A DNA stretch of 47,107 nucleotides. Source: JBOFFC01 sp051648405. GTDB lineage: Bacteria > Planctomycetota > Planctomycetia > Pirellulales > Lacipirellulaceae. The notes below the pieces were generated by a model, which saw only the letters and a list, made by a program, of their open reading frames with translations, did not search any database and was not told the DNA's origin. Made by a program: the position numbers and the translations under genes. This document shows positions 16,485 to 25,195 of this stretch, in pieces (the first letter of the stretch is position 1; the number at the start of each line of letters is the position of its first letter). The stretch lies in NCBI GenBank assembly GCA_051648405.1, contig JBOFFC010000038.1:1-47107 (forward strand), read 5' to 3'.

Positions 16485-18008
16485 CTACCTCGCGGACCGC
16501 CACACGGGGTCGTGGTGCGACTCCTCGGGCCGCGGCCAGCGGGTGAGCGTCACCTTCTGGCGGGTGTAGAACTGGACCCCTTCCTTGCCCTGCACGTGCA
16601 GGTCGCCGAAGAACGAGCCGTTCCACCCCGTGAACGGGAACCAGGCCATCGGGGCCGGGACGCCGACGTTGACGCCGATCATCCCCGCGCTCGCGCGGCG
16701 CTTGAACTCGCGTGCCGCGTAGCCGTCGCGGGTGAAGATCACGGCGCCGTTGCCGTACTCTGAGCCGTGCCCGAGCTCGATTGCGTCGTCGAGCGACGCG
16801 ACGCGCGACACCGAGAGCACGGGCCCGAAGATCTCTTCGCGGGCCACGCGCATCGTCGGCTCGACGCGATCGACGACGCTCGGGCCGATCAGGAACGCGC
16901 GGTCGCCGGCGCCGGTCGAGCGGCCGTCGAGCGCGACGGTCGCCCCATCCTCCGCGGCGATGTCGAGGTAGGACGCAACGCGGCGGCGGTGGTCCTCGCG
17001 GATCACCGGTCCCATGCCGATCGTTTCGGCGTCGGCCCCCACGGCCGGGTCGGTCGGTCCGACCTTCATCGAGCCGGCGAGCCGCACGAGTCCCTCGACC
17101 AGCGGATCGGCCGCGCCGCCGACGGCTACCGCGATGCTCCCCGCCATGCAGCGCTGCCCCGCGCAGCCGTAGGCGCTCGCGGCGAGCTGTTTAACCGTCT
17201 GGTCCATGTCGGCGTCGGGGAGGATCACCAGGTGGTTCTTCGCCCCGCCGGCGGCTTGAACGCGCTTGCCGTTGCGCGTGCCGCGCTCGTAGACGTGCTT
17301 CGCCACAGGCGTCGAACCAACGAACGACACGGCCGCGACCAGCGGGTGGTCGAGCAGCGCATCGACGCACTCGCGTCCCCCCTGGACGATGTTGAACACC
17401 CCCTCGGGCAGGCCCGCTTCGAGCAGCAACTCGCCCAGCCGCACCGCCGACAGGGGCGCTTTCTCCGAAGGCTTCAGCACGAACGTGTTGCCACACGTGA
17501 TCGCGACGGGGAACATCCACAACGGGACCATGGCCGGGAAGTTGTAAGGCGTAATCCCCGCGCAGACGCCGACCGGGTGGCGGACGCACTCGGCATCGAC
17601 TCCCGTGGCGATGTTGGGGAGGGTCTCTCCCATGATCAGGCTCGGGATCCCGGCCGAGAACTCGACCATCTCGACGCCGCGGTGCAGCTCGGCGCGGGCT
17701 TCGGCAAGCGTCTTGCCGTGTTCGCGGGTGACGAGCGTGGCGAGCTCCTCGAAATGTCGCTCGAGCAGGGTTCGGTAGCGGAACATGACCCGGGCCCGCT
17801 CGACCACCGGGATGTCAGCCCACCCGGGGAGGGCCTCAGCGGCGGCGCGGACGACCGCGTCCGTCGCGGGGGCGTCGGCCAGCGCGACACGGGCGATCAC
17901 CTGCCCCGTCGAGGGGTTGAAGACCTCCTCGTGCCCCGCCGCCGAGGGCTCGAACCACCGCCCCCCGGCGAGCGACGGGACCGACACGACGGCGACGGTG
18001 GAGGACAT
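16485..18008 (-). CDS. mmsA: Methylmalonate/malonate semialdehyde dehydrogenase, CoA-acylating
   Basis: Oxidises methylmalonate semialdehyde to propionyl-CoA, and malonate semialdehyde to acetyl-CoA, with NAD and release of CO2. The 507-residue protein is an aldehyde dehydrogenase with the MMSDH version of the catalytic motif, YGCAGQRCMAG, placing the nucleophile at Cys287. The NAD-site stretch PWxFP-like ITPYNFPAMVPLWMFP and FVGSTPVAKHVY are also typical. The frame is open to 18098, but the extra residues come from a repeat region, so the ATG at 18008 (MSSTVAVV) is chosen. In this cluster it would take the semialdehyde made from beta-alanine as the last step of pyrimidine breakdown. Valine or inositol catabolism is the alternative, but no genes for those are nearby. 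Confidence 0.93.
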   Translation of the reverse strand: MSSTVAVVSVPSLAGGRWFEPSAAGHEEVFNPSTGQVIARVALADAPATDAVVRAAAEALPGWADIPVVERARVMFRYRTLLERHFEELATLVTREHGKTLAEARAELHRGVEMVEFSAGIPSLIMGETLPNIATGVDAECVRHPVGVCAGITPYNFPAMVPLWMFPVAITCGNTFVLKPSEKAPLSAVRLGELLLEAGLPEGVFNIVQGGRECVDALLDHPLVAAVSFVGSTPVAKHVYERGTRNGKRVQAAGGAKNHLVILPDADMDQTVKQLAASAYGCAGQRCMAGSIAVAVGGAADPLVEGLVRLAGSMKVGPTDPAVGADAETIGMGPVIREDHRRRVASYLDIAAEDGATVALDGRSTGAGDRAFLIGPSVVDRVEPTMRVAREEIFGPVLSVSRVASLDDAIELGHGSEYGNGAVIFTRDGYAAREFKRRASAGMIGVNVGVPAPMAWFPFTGWNGSFFGDLHVQGKEGVQFYTRQKVTLTRWPRPEESHHDPVWRSAR

Positions 18009-18081
18009 CGGAGGAAGCCTCGGAATCGGTTTGGGGCCCGGTGGGGGTTTGGGGTAAGGTACCAGCCCTGAAAGGAAATCC

Positions 18082-18187
18082 CAATGACCAAGCACCAATG
18101 ACCGAAAGAGCTGTCGGCTATCGGCGGTCGCTCAACTGATCGCTGACAGCCGAAAGCTGACAGCCCTTCATTGGTGCTTGGTCATTG
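18082..18187. repeat. Inverted-repeat element between mmsA and beta-ureidopropionase gene
   Basis: Two 19-bp arms, 18082-18100 and 18169-18187, are perfect reverse complements. Each is built from CCAATGACCAAGCACCAATG-like units. Inside them a second, imperfect inverted pair occurs (GCTGTCGGCT at 18110-18119 and AGCTGACAGC at 18155-18164). As RNA this would fold into a long hairpin of about 106 bases. It lies in the divergent promoter region of two catabolic genes and belongs to a different repeat family from the CAGGAT-type arms further along. Confidence 0.85.
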
Positions 18188-18239
18188 GTGCTTTGTCCCC
18201 CTCGCCCCTCGCCTCCATCCTCTCGCCTTTCCCACCGCC

Positions 18240-19112
18240 ATGCCCCGTATCGTCCGCGGCGCGCTGATCCAAGCCACCACCTGCGAGCCGGTCACGTCGC
18301 CCGTCGCGAAGATCAAGCAGGCGATGATCGACAAGCACGTGGCGATGATCGCCCAGGCGGCCGACCAGGGGGCGCAGGTTTGCTGCCTGCAGGAGCTGTT
18401 CTACGGCCCCTACTTCTGCGCCGAGCAGGACACCAAGTGGTACTCGCTCACCGAGCGGATCCCCGACGGTCCGACCACGCAGTTGATGTGCGAGCTTGCG
18501 AAGAAGCACCGCATAGTGATGGTCGTCCCGATCTACGAGGAGGACCTCACCGGCGTCTACTACAACACGGCCGCTGTGATCGACGCCGACGGCAAGTACC
18601 TCGGCAAGTTCCGCAAGATCCACATCCCGCACTGCAACCCGGGATTCTGGGAGAAGTTCTACTTCCGCCCTGGGAACCTGGGTTACCCGGTGTTCGACAC
18701 GGCGGTCGGCAAGGTCGGCGTCTACATCTGCTACGACAGGCACTTTCCCGACGGCGCGCGGTGCCTGGGGCTCGCGGGGGCGGAGATCGTGTTCAACCCG
18801 TCGGCGACCGTAGCGGGCCTCAGCGAGTACCTGTGGACGATCGAGCAGCCGGCCCACGCGGTGGCGAACCAGTACTTCGTCGGCGCGATCAACCGGCCCG
18901 GCTGGGAAGAGCCGTGGCGGATCGGCGAGTTCTACGGCCAGAGTTACTTCGTCGATCCGCGCGGCCAGTACGTGGCGAAGAGCCCCAAGCGAGACGAGGA
19001 CGACATCGTCGTCGCCGACATGGACTTCGACATGATCCGCGAGGTGCGGAACGTCTGGCAGTTCTACCGCGACCGCCGGCCGGAGACGTACGGGGCGATC
19101 GTCGCGCCGTGA
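18240..19112 (+). CDS. Beta-ureidopropionase / N-carbamoyl-amide hydrolase (nitrilase family)
   Basis: Carbon-nitrogen hydrolase of the nitrilase fold that should hydrolyse N-carbamoyl-beta-alanine to beta-alanine, CO2 and ammonia. The Glu-Lys-Cys triad is Glu52 (CLQELFYGPYF), Lys126 (GKFRKIHIPH) and Cys164 (YICYDRHFPDG). The 290-residue length is normal. The sequence is close to N-carbamoylputrescine amidases, so the substrate is assigned from its neighbours: dihydropyrimidinase, the dihydropyrimidine dehydrogenase FMN domain and a beta-alanine-type aminotransferase. The ATG at 18240 (MPRIVRGAL) is preferred to one at 18171 that lies in the inverted repeat. Confidence 0.9.
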   Translation: MPRIVRGALIQATTCEPVTSPVAKIKQAMIDKHVAMIAQAADQGAQVCCLQELFYGPYFCAEQDTKWYSLTERIPDGPTTQLMCELAKKHRIVMVVPIYEEDLTGVYYNTAAVIDADGKYLGKFRKIHIPHCNPGFWEKFYFRPGNLGYPVFDTAVGKVGVYICYDRHFPDGARCLGLAGAEIVFNPSATVAGLSEYLWTIEQPAHAVANQYFVGAINRPGWEEPWRIGEFYGQSYFVDPRGQYVAKSPKRDEDDIVVADMDFDMIREVRNVWQFYRDRRPETYGAIVAP

Positions 19113-19114
19113 CG

Positions 19115-19215
19115 GACGGAAAGCTCGACAGGATTACAGGATGACGGGAAGCGATCGACAGGATCGCCGCGGCCGTCCTGTTCATCCGTTCTTCCATCAG
19201 TTCTGTCAGGCTCTT
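19115..19215. repeat. CAGGAT-type palindromic repeat, left of the nucleotidyltransferase gene
   Basis: It starts three bases after the beta-ureidopropionase stop. The first 73 bases (19115-19187) are about 90 percent identical by hand alignment to 19857-19929 on the other side of the small gene, in the same direction. Its ends carry inversely related GACAGGAT and TCCTGTCAG motifs, so it can fold on itself. Confidence 0.85.
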
Positions 19216-19219
19216 CCTG

Positions 19220-19843
19220 TCAGCCGTCGGGGTCGTCCAGCAGTTCCTGGAGGCGATCGGCGAGTTCGGGGGTAAACGTGGTGACCCAACGCTCGTCGAT
19301 GAGGCCAACGCTGATCATGTCGCGCAAGTGGGTCCGATCTTTGTCGCGGAACGACGTGAGCTTCATTGTCACCAGCGCTTCGAGGCCGACCAACTGAAAC
19401 TCGGGGCGCCGTACGCGCTGTGCGATGTCGGGCGCCGCGGCGGCGTAGGTCGCCTTGACCTTCTCGCCGGCGTACAGCAGGTGGACGGCGTCGCGCGGCC
19501 GACCCTCGGGGCCGTCGAGGAACATGGGCACGTCCATCAGCTCGTAGTGGACGAACCCCGCCCCTTCGAGCGCAGCCTTGACCGCGGGGAAGTCCTCGCG
19601 GCGGACCATCAGATCGACATCGACTGTGTTCCGCGCCGCCCCGGGATCGACGGTCGAGACCCACGCAGCGACGGCGTTCCCCCCGATCACCGCGTAGGGG
19701 ACCCCCGCGGCCTCGAGGGCCTTGGTCGAACGCCGCAGCCGCTCGCGTACCTTCTCCACGGCGTTCATCATCCGGTCGAGTAGCTCTTCGCCAAACCCGA
19801 CAACGCTCGCCGTCGGGTCGGTGGTAAGGCCGTAGAACTCCAT
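19220..19843 (-). CDS. Nucleotidyltransferase-fold protein (MNT/AbiEii-like), function unknown
   Basis: The 207-residue protein has the minimal nucleotidyltransferase core: the loop VIGGNAVAAW followed by NTVDVDLMV, which supplies the Asp-x-Asp metal pair, and a later segment that could hold the third acidic residue. An N-terminal helical region (residues 15-45) precedes the core. Such proteins include toxin-antitoxin components, resistance nucleotidyltransferases and orphan genes. No HEPN or AbiEi-like partner is adjacent, so no toxin-antitoxin role is assigned. It has no link to pyrimidine breakdown and is bracketed on both sides by related repeats, suggesting it arrived as a cassette. Confidence 0.8.
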   Translation of the reverse strand: MEFYGLTTDPTASVVGFGEELLDRMMNAVEKVRERLRRSTKALEAAGVPYAVIGGNAVAAWVSTVDPGAARNTVDVDLMVRREDFPAVKAALEGAGFVHYELMDVPMFLDGPEGRPRDAVHLLYAGEKVKATYAAAAPDIAQRVRRPEFQLVGLEALVTMKLTSFRDKDRTHLRDMISVGLIDERWVTTFTPELADRLQELLDDPDG

Positions 19844-19856
19844 ACGGTCGATTATA

Positions 19857-19951
19857 GACGGAAAGCTAGACAGGACTACAGGACACGGGAAGCGATCGAC
19901 AGGATAGCCGCGGCCGTCCTGTTTTATCCCCTTCCCATCCCGTCAATCCTG

Positions 19952-19961
<10 letters not shown>
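19857..19961. repeat. CAGGAT-type palindromic repeat, right of the nucleotidyltransferase gene
   Basis: About 105 bases that begin GACGGAAAGCTAGACAGGA and end in the inversely matching arm at 19937-19961. That arm differs by one base in 25 from 23507-23531 next to the first GxxExxY gene. The stop codon of the NCS1 permease (19952-19954) lies within it, in GAAGCTTGACAGG read on the minus strand. Confidence 0.88.
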
Positions 19962-21490
<1,529 letters not shown>

Positions 21491-21671
21491 GCACCTTCGG
21501 GGGTGGACGGTGGACCGGTGTCAGAACGTAGGCGCCTGCGGAGCGTACTTTGCTCAGGTTTGCTGGCTTTCGTCAACGCCGAGGCGTAAGATCGCGACCC
21601 GTCCCGCCGAGGACTCGGCCCACCGCTGGGGGGCCCCGAACCGCACCGAAGCACGCAACCCACGCCCCGTC
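21491..21671. promoter_or_regulatory. Divergent intergenic region, NCS1 permease / aminotransferase
   Basis: This 181-base gap must hold promoters for both divergent genes. The only hints I see are a TAAGAT hexamer (21587-21592) without a convincing -35 partner and the 8-bp palindrome AGGCGCCT (21530-21537). Unlike the other junctions of the pathway cluster it contains no CAGGAT-type repeat. Confidence 0.45.
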
Positions 21672-23033
21672 ATGACGACCACCGCGACGAAGTTCGAGCT
21701 CCCGATCTGCGACCACACGCCGACGCCCTACGACGGCCCCTCGCGCGCCGACGTGATCGGGCTCCGCAAGCAGTACGTCTCGCCCGGCGTGATCACGTAC
21801 TACAAAGAGCCGCTGATGGTCGTCGAAGGCCACCTGCAGTACGTGTGGGACGAGACCGGCAAGCGCTACCTCGACGCCTTCGCCGGGATCGTGACCGTGA
21901 GCGTCGGCCACTGCCACCCGAAGGTGATCGAGAAGGTCCGCGCGCAAACTGGCACGCTGCAGCACACGACGACGATCTACCTCCACCCGACGATCGGGCG
22001 GTTCGCCGAGAAGCTCGCCGAGAAGATGCCCGCGGGGCTCGATAAGACGTACTTCACGAACTCGGGGAGCGAAGCGAACGAGATCGCGATCCTCAGCGCC
22101 CGCGAGCACACGGGCAACCACGACGTGATCGCGCTGCGAAACTGCTACCACGGCGGCACCGCGACGACGATGGGCCTCACCGCCCACGGGACGTGGAAGT
22201 TCAAGTCGAACCAAGTCTCGGGGGTCCACCACACCCACGCGGGCTACTGCTACCGCTGCCCCTACGGGCTCACCTACCCGTCGTGCGACTTGAAGTGCGC
22301 CCGCGACGTCGAAGAAGTGATCCGCTACCAGACCCCCGGCGAGGTGGCGTGCTTCATCGGCGAGCCAATCCAGGGTGTCGGCGGGACGGTGACCCCGCCG
22401 AAGGAGTACTTCCAGGTCGTGTACGAGATCGTCCGCAAGTACGGCGGCCTGTGCATCGCCGACGAGGTCCAGGGGGGGTTCGGACGCACCGGCGAGCACT
22501 ACTGGTCGCACCAGAACTGGGGCGTTGTCCCCGACGGGATCACGATGGCGAAGGGGATCGGCAACGGAATCCCGCTCGGGGCCTTCACGACGACCGACGA
22601 CATCTCGCGCGTGATGAAGAATCGGATCCACTTCAACACGTTCGGCGGAAACCCGGTCAGCATGACCCAGGGCCTCGCCACCCTTGAGGTGATCGACGAA
22701 GAGGGGATCCAGGAGAACGCCCGCGTCGTCGGCGGTCTCCTGAAAGAGGGCCTCCTCGCTTTGCAGGACAAGCACCCCTTGATCGGCGACGTTCGCGGCA
22801 TGGGCCTGATGCTCGGCGTCGAGCTGGTGCGCGACCGCAAGACGAAGGCGCCCGCCGCCGCAGAAGCTGCCGACGCGATGGAGCGCATGAAGCACCGCGG
22901 CGTGCTGATCGGAAAAGGGGGCCTGTTCGGCAACACGCTGCGCATCAAGCCGCCGATGTGCCTCACCGCCGACGACGCCGACTACCTCGTCGCGGCGCTC
23001 GACGAAGTGCTCTCCGAGGTCGGGAGAAGCTAG
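21672..23033 (+). CDS. Class III aminotransferase, AGXT2-like (beta-alanine transaminase)
   Basis: PLP-dependent transaminase of the alanine-glyoxylate aminotransferase 2 subgroup, expected to convert beta-alanine (or 3-aminoisobutyrate from thymine) to malonate (or methylmalonate) semialdehyde. The Schiff-base lysine is Lys294 (TMAKGIGNGIPLGA), with Asp264 (CIADEVQGG) contacting the pyridine ring and FTNSGSEANE binding phosphate. A four-cysteine insert, CYRCPYGLTYPSCDLKC (residues 193-209), is typical of this subgroup and could bind a metal. The frame is open from 21402, but the ATG at 21672 gives the normal 453 residues. The stop codon TAG sits in the left repeat arm of the next cassette. 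Confidence 0.9.
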   Translation: MTTTATKFELPICDHTPTPYDGPSRADVIGLRKQYVSPGVITYYKEPLMVVEGHLQYVWDETGKRYLDAFAGIVTVSVGHCHPKVIEKVRAQTGTLQHTTTIYLHPTIGRFAEKLAEKMPAGLDKTYFTNSGSEANEIAILSAREHTGNHDVIALRNCYHGGTATTMGLTAHGTWKFKSNQVSGVHHTHAGYCYRCPYGLTYPSCDLKCARDVEEVIRYQTPGEVACFIGEPIQGVGGTVTPPKEYFQVVYEIVRKYGGLCIADEVQGGFGRTGEHYWSHQNWGVVPDGITMAKGIGNGIPLGAFTTTDDISRVMKNRIHFNTFGGNPVSMTQGLATLEVIDEEGIQENARVVGGLLKEGLLALQDKHPLIGDVRGMGLMLGVELVRDRKTKAPAAAEAADAMERMKHRGVLIGKGGLFGNTLRIKPPMCLTADDADYLVAALDEVLSEVGRS

Positions 23034-23048
23034 ACAGGATCACGGGAT
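23026..23048. repeat. Left arm of the first GxxExxY cassette
   Basis: This arm is the reverse complement, with a small indel, of the arm at 23507-23531. The core AAGCTAGACAGGAT is perfect and is followed by (C/TG)ACGGGAT. The aminotransferase stop codon TAG (23031-23033) is part of it. Confidence 0.85.
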
Positions 23049-23106
23049 TGGTTGGAGGGATCGACTGGATGGGCACGACGCTTTTGCCCCTGCTCCGGGA
23101 CGGTCC

Positions 23107-23490
23107 ATGGAACACGAAGAGCTTACCGGGAAGGTCATCGGAGCCGCGTACGCCGTGTTCAACGAGCTAGGCGCTGGCTTCCTTGAATCGGTGTACGAGA
23201 AGTCCTTGGCAGTCGAGCTTGTGAGGCTTGGGGTGGCCGGTCAGCGGCAAGTCCCGCTGCAAGTGCGGTATCGAGGTGAGGTCGTCGGAGAGTTTGTCGC
23301 CGACCTCGTTGTTGAAGGCCTGATCATCGTCGAACTGAAGGCGGTCGAGAAACTCGCCAAAGCCCACGAGGTTCAACTCGTCAACTACCTCAAGGCGACC
23401 GGAATCGACCTCGGCTTGCTCGTCAATTTCGGCGCCGAGGGCGTCGAAGTGCGCCGCAAGGTTCGCGAGCTCCCCAAACGAAACCCGTAG
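23107..23490 (+). CDS. GxxExxY protein (PD-(D/E)XK nuclease fold), copy 1
   Basis: A 127-residue protein of the GxxExxY family. The name motif is Gly24-Phe-Leu-Glu27-Ser-Val-Tyr30. The nuclease-like core has Asp66 (VADLVVE) and Glu76-Leu-Lys78 (VELKAVE), the D...ExK arrangement of PD-(D/E)XK enzymes, then the conserved HEVQLVNYL and GLLVNFG. Counted by hand it matches 84 of the first 120 residues of copy 2 at 24741-25115. The function of the family is unknown; the intact residues suggest it could cut nucleic acid. It is flanked by inverted repeat arms and sits between two pathway genes without belonging to the pathway. Confidence 0.88.
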   Translation: MEHEELTGKVIGAAYAVFNELGAGFLESVYEKSLAVELVRLGVAGQRQVPLQVRYRGEVVGEFVADLVVEGLIIVELKAVEKLAKAHEVQLVNYLKATGIDLGLLVNFGAEGVEVRRKVRELPKRNP

Positions 23491-23506
23491 ATCCCTTCTT
23501 CTTTCC

Positions 23507-23531
23507 ATCCCGTCAATCCTGTCTAGCTTCC
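23507..23531. repeat. Right arm of the first GxxExxY cassette
   Basis: A 25-base arm that ends exactly at the base before the preA-like ATG (23532). It is 24/25 identical, in the same direction, to 19937-19961 beside the nucleotidyltransferase gene, and inverted relative to 23026-23048. Confidence 0.88.
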
Positions 23532-24692
23532 ATGCCCACCCTCGCCACAACCGTTGACGGACTGAAGCTCCCCAACCCGTTCGTGATCGCGTCCGGCCCT
23601 CCCGGCACCAACGGCAACGTGATCGGCCGCGCCTTCGACGAGGGCTGGGGCGCCGTCATCGCCAAGACGGTCAGCCTCGACGCGTCGAAGGTCGTCAACG
23701 TCCAGCCGCGCTACGGCCGGCTCCGCAGCCGCAACACGTCGGTCGCGGGACAGGGGGAGATCTACGGCTGGGAGAACATCGAGCTGATCAGCGACCGGCC
23801 GTTCGAGACCTGGCTCGACGAGTTCAAGCGGCTCAAGGACACGCACCCGACCGGTGTGTTGATCGCGTCGATCATGGAGGAGTACGACAAGGGCGCCTGG
23901 CAGCAGATCGTCGGCCGCTGCGAGGAGGTCGGCGTCGATAGCTTCGAGCTCAACATGAGCTGCCCCCACGGGCTGCCCGAGCGCCGCATGGGCGCCGCGA
24001 TGGGGGAGAACCCCGAGTTGCTCGAGGAGGTCTGCGGCTGGGTGATGGCGGTCGCCACCAAGCCGGTGTGGGCCAAGCTCACGCCGAACGTGACCCACAT
24101 CGAGGACCCGACTCGTGCGGCGTTCCGCGCCGGGTGCCAAGGGGTCGCGGCGATCAACACGATCCGCTCGGTGATTGGCGTGGACCTCGACTCGCTGCGC
24201 CCCGAGCCGAACGTCGAGGGCTACACGACCCCCGGCGGCTACTCGTCGGTCGCGGTCCGCCCGATCGCGCTGCGGATGTGCATGGAGATCAGCAAGGTAA
24301 TCGAAACCCAGTTCCCCGGCCGCACGCTCAGCGGCATCGGCGGCGTCGAGACGGGGGAAGACGCCGCCCAGTTCCTTTTGCTGGGGGCGAGCACCGTGCA
24401 GGTCTGCACCGGCGTGATGAAGTTCGGCTACGGCTGCGTCAAGCCGATGCAGGAGGCGCTGCTCGCGTTCATGGAGAAGCACAAGTTCCAGACGATCGAC
24501 GACTTCCGCGGCAAGTCGCTGCCGTACTTCACGACGCACTCGGACCTGGTGCGCCGACAAGCCGAGGCCCGCGCCGCGAAGAAGGCCCAGTCTCTGGCGA
24601 CGCAGCCCGACAAGAAGACGATGATCAAGGGGGACGCCGAGTGGACCGGCGACGAGTTCGTAAAGCAGAGCGACGCGCTCGCGCGCGGCTGA
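23532..24692 (+). CDS. preA: Dihydropyrimidine dehydrogenase FMN-domain protein (PreA-like, no ferredoxin domain)
   Basis: FMN-containing dihydroorotate-dehydrogenase-fold subunit expected to reduce uracil or thymine to the 5,6-dihydro form. The catalytic cysteine is Cys144 in FELNMSCPHGLPERRMG, a dihydropyrimidine dehydrogenase signature. Glycine-rich FMN phosphate sites follow in SGIGGVETGEDAAQFLLLGA. E. coli PreA (411 residues) ends in a two-cluster ferredoxin domain. Here the protein stops at 386 residues, the last 60 contain no cysteine, and no PreT-like flavoprotein is in the window. How it receives electrons is therefore unclear. It begins directly after a repeat arm, so it may depend on a promoter in or upstream of the cassette. 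Confidence 0.9.
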   Translation: MPTLATTVDGLKLPNPFVIASGPPGTNGNVIGRAFDEGWGAVIAKTVSLDASKVVNVQPRYGRLRSRNTSVAGQGEIYGWENIELISDRPFETWLDEFKRLKDTHPTGVLIASIMEEYDKGAWQQIVGRCEEVGVDSFELNMSCPHGLPERRMGAAMGENPELLEEVCGWVMAVATKPVWAKLTPNVTHIEDPTRAAFRAGCQGVAAINTIRSVIGVDLDSLRPEPNVEGYTTPGGYSSVAVRPIALRMCMEISKVIETQFPGRTLSGIGGVETGEDAAQFLLLGASTVQVCTGVMKFGYGCVKPMQEALLAFMEKHKFQTIDDFRGKSLPYFTTHSDLVRRQAEARAAKKAQSLATQPDKKTMIKGDAEWTGDEFVKQSDALARG

Positions 24693-24700
24693 GCTGACGG

Positions 24701-24742
24701 AAGCTTGACAGGATTCCAGGATGAAAGGGGATTTACAGGATT
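24701..24742. repeat. Left arm of the second GxxExxY cassette
   Basis: Its 42 bases match the reverse complement of 25150-25191 at 37 positions, counted by hand. It contains three spaced copies of a CAGGAT core (about 8 and 20 bases apart) and begins eight bases after the preA-like stop. The stop codon of the enclosed gene (24741-24743) overlaps its inner end. Confidence 0.88.
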
Positions 24743-25115
24743 ACTGGGTGCGATCTTTGTGCTTGCGACGGACCTCAACCCTCTCGGGGCCGAAGTTGAT
24801 CAGGAGTCCGACCGGCTTACCCGTGGCCACCAGGTAGTTGACCAACTGGACCTCGTGAGCTTTGGACAGCGACTCGACCGCCTTCAGTTCAATGATCACT
24901 GAATCCTCGACAACGATGTCGGCAAAGAACTCGCCAACGACGGTTCCGCGAAAGAGCACGCTCAATGGCACCTGGCGCAACGCCGTCAGTCCAACCCGAC
25001 CCAGCTCCAGCAACAACGCCCTCTCGTAGACGGATTCAAGGAACCCCCCGCCAAGCTCGTTGTGAACGGCGTAGGCAGCGCCGATCGCCTTCGCCGTAAG
25101 CTCCTGGTGCTCCAC
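24741..25115 (-). CDS. GxxExxY protein (PD-(D/E)XK nuclease fold), copy 2
   Basis: A 124-residue paralogue of the protein at 23107-23490, on the opposite strand, about 70 percent identical (84 of 120 aligned residues counted). The Gly24...Glu27...Tyr30 motif (GFLESVYERAL), Asp66 (FADIVVE), Glu76-Leu-Lys78 and HEVQLVNYL are all retained, so it should be functional if the family is catalytic. The cassette from arm to arm is 491 bases, against 506 for copy 1. It separates the preA-like gene from dihydropyrimidinase. Confidence 0.88.
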   Translation of the reverse strand: MEHQELTAKAIGAAYAVHNELGGGFLESVYERALLLELGRVGLTALRQVPLSVLFRGTVVGEFFADIVVEDSVIIELKAVESLSKAHEVQLVNYLVATGKPVGLLINFGPERVEVRRKHKDRTQ

Positions 25116-25149
25116 CGCATCACCCTTGCTTCACGAGTCTGCGTCCCCG

Positions 25150-25191
25150 AATCCTGTAGATCCCCTTCAATCCTGAAATCCTGTCCAGCTT
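25150..25191. repeat. Right arm of the second GxxExxY cassette
   Basis: Inverted partner of 24701-24742. It ends five bases before the dihydropyrimidinase stop codon (25196-25198), so the whole cassette fits in the junction of two convergent genes without touching either coding sequence. Confidence 0.88.
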
Positions 25192-25195
25192 CGCT

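Noticed and set aside
19220..19843. Toxin-antitoxin system based on the nucleotidyltransferase-fold protein
   Set aside because: No HEPN, AbiEi or other partner gene adjoins it; the neighbours are repeats and pathway genes.
23026..25191. Classical insertion sequence
   Set aside because: No DDE, HUH or serine/tyrosine recombinase is encoded between the arms, and I could not find target-site duplications.
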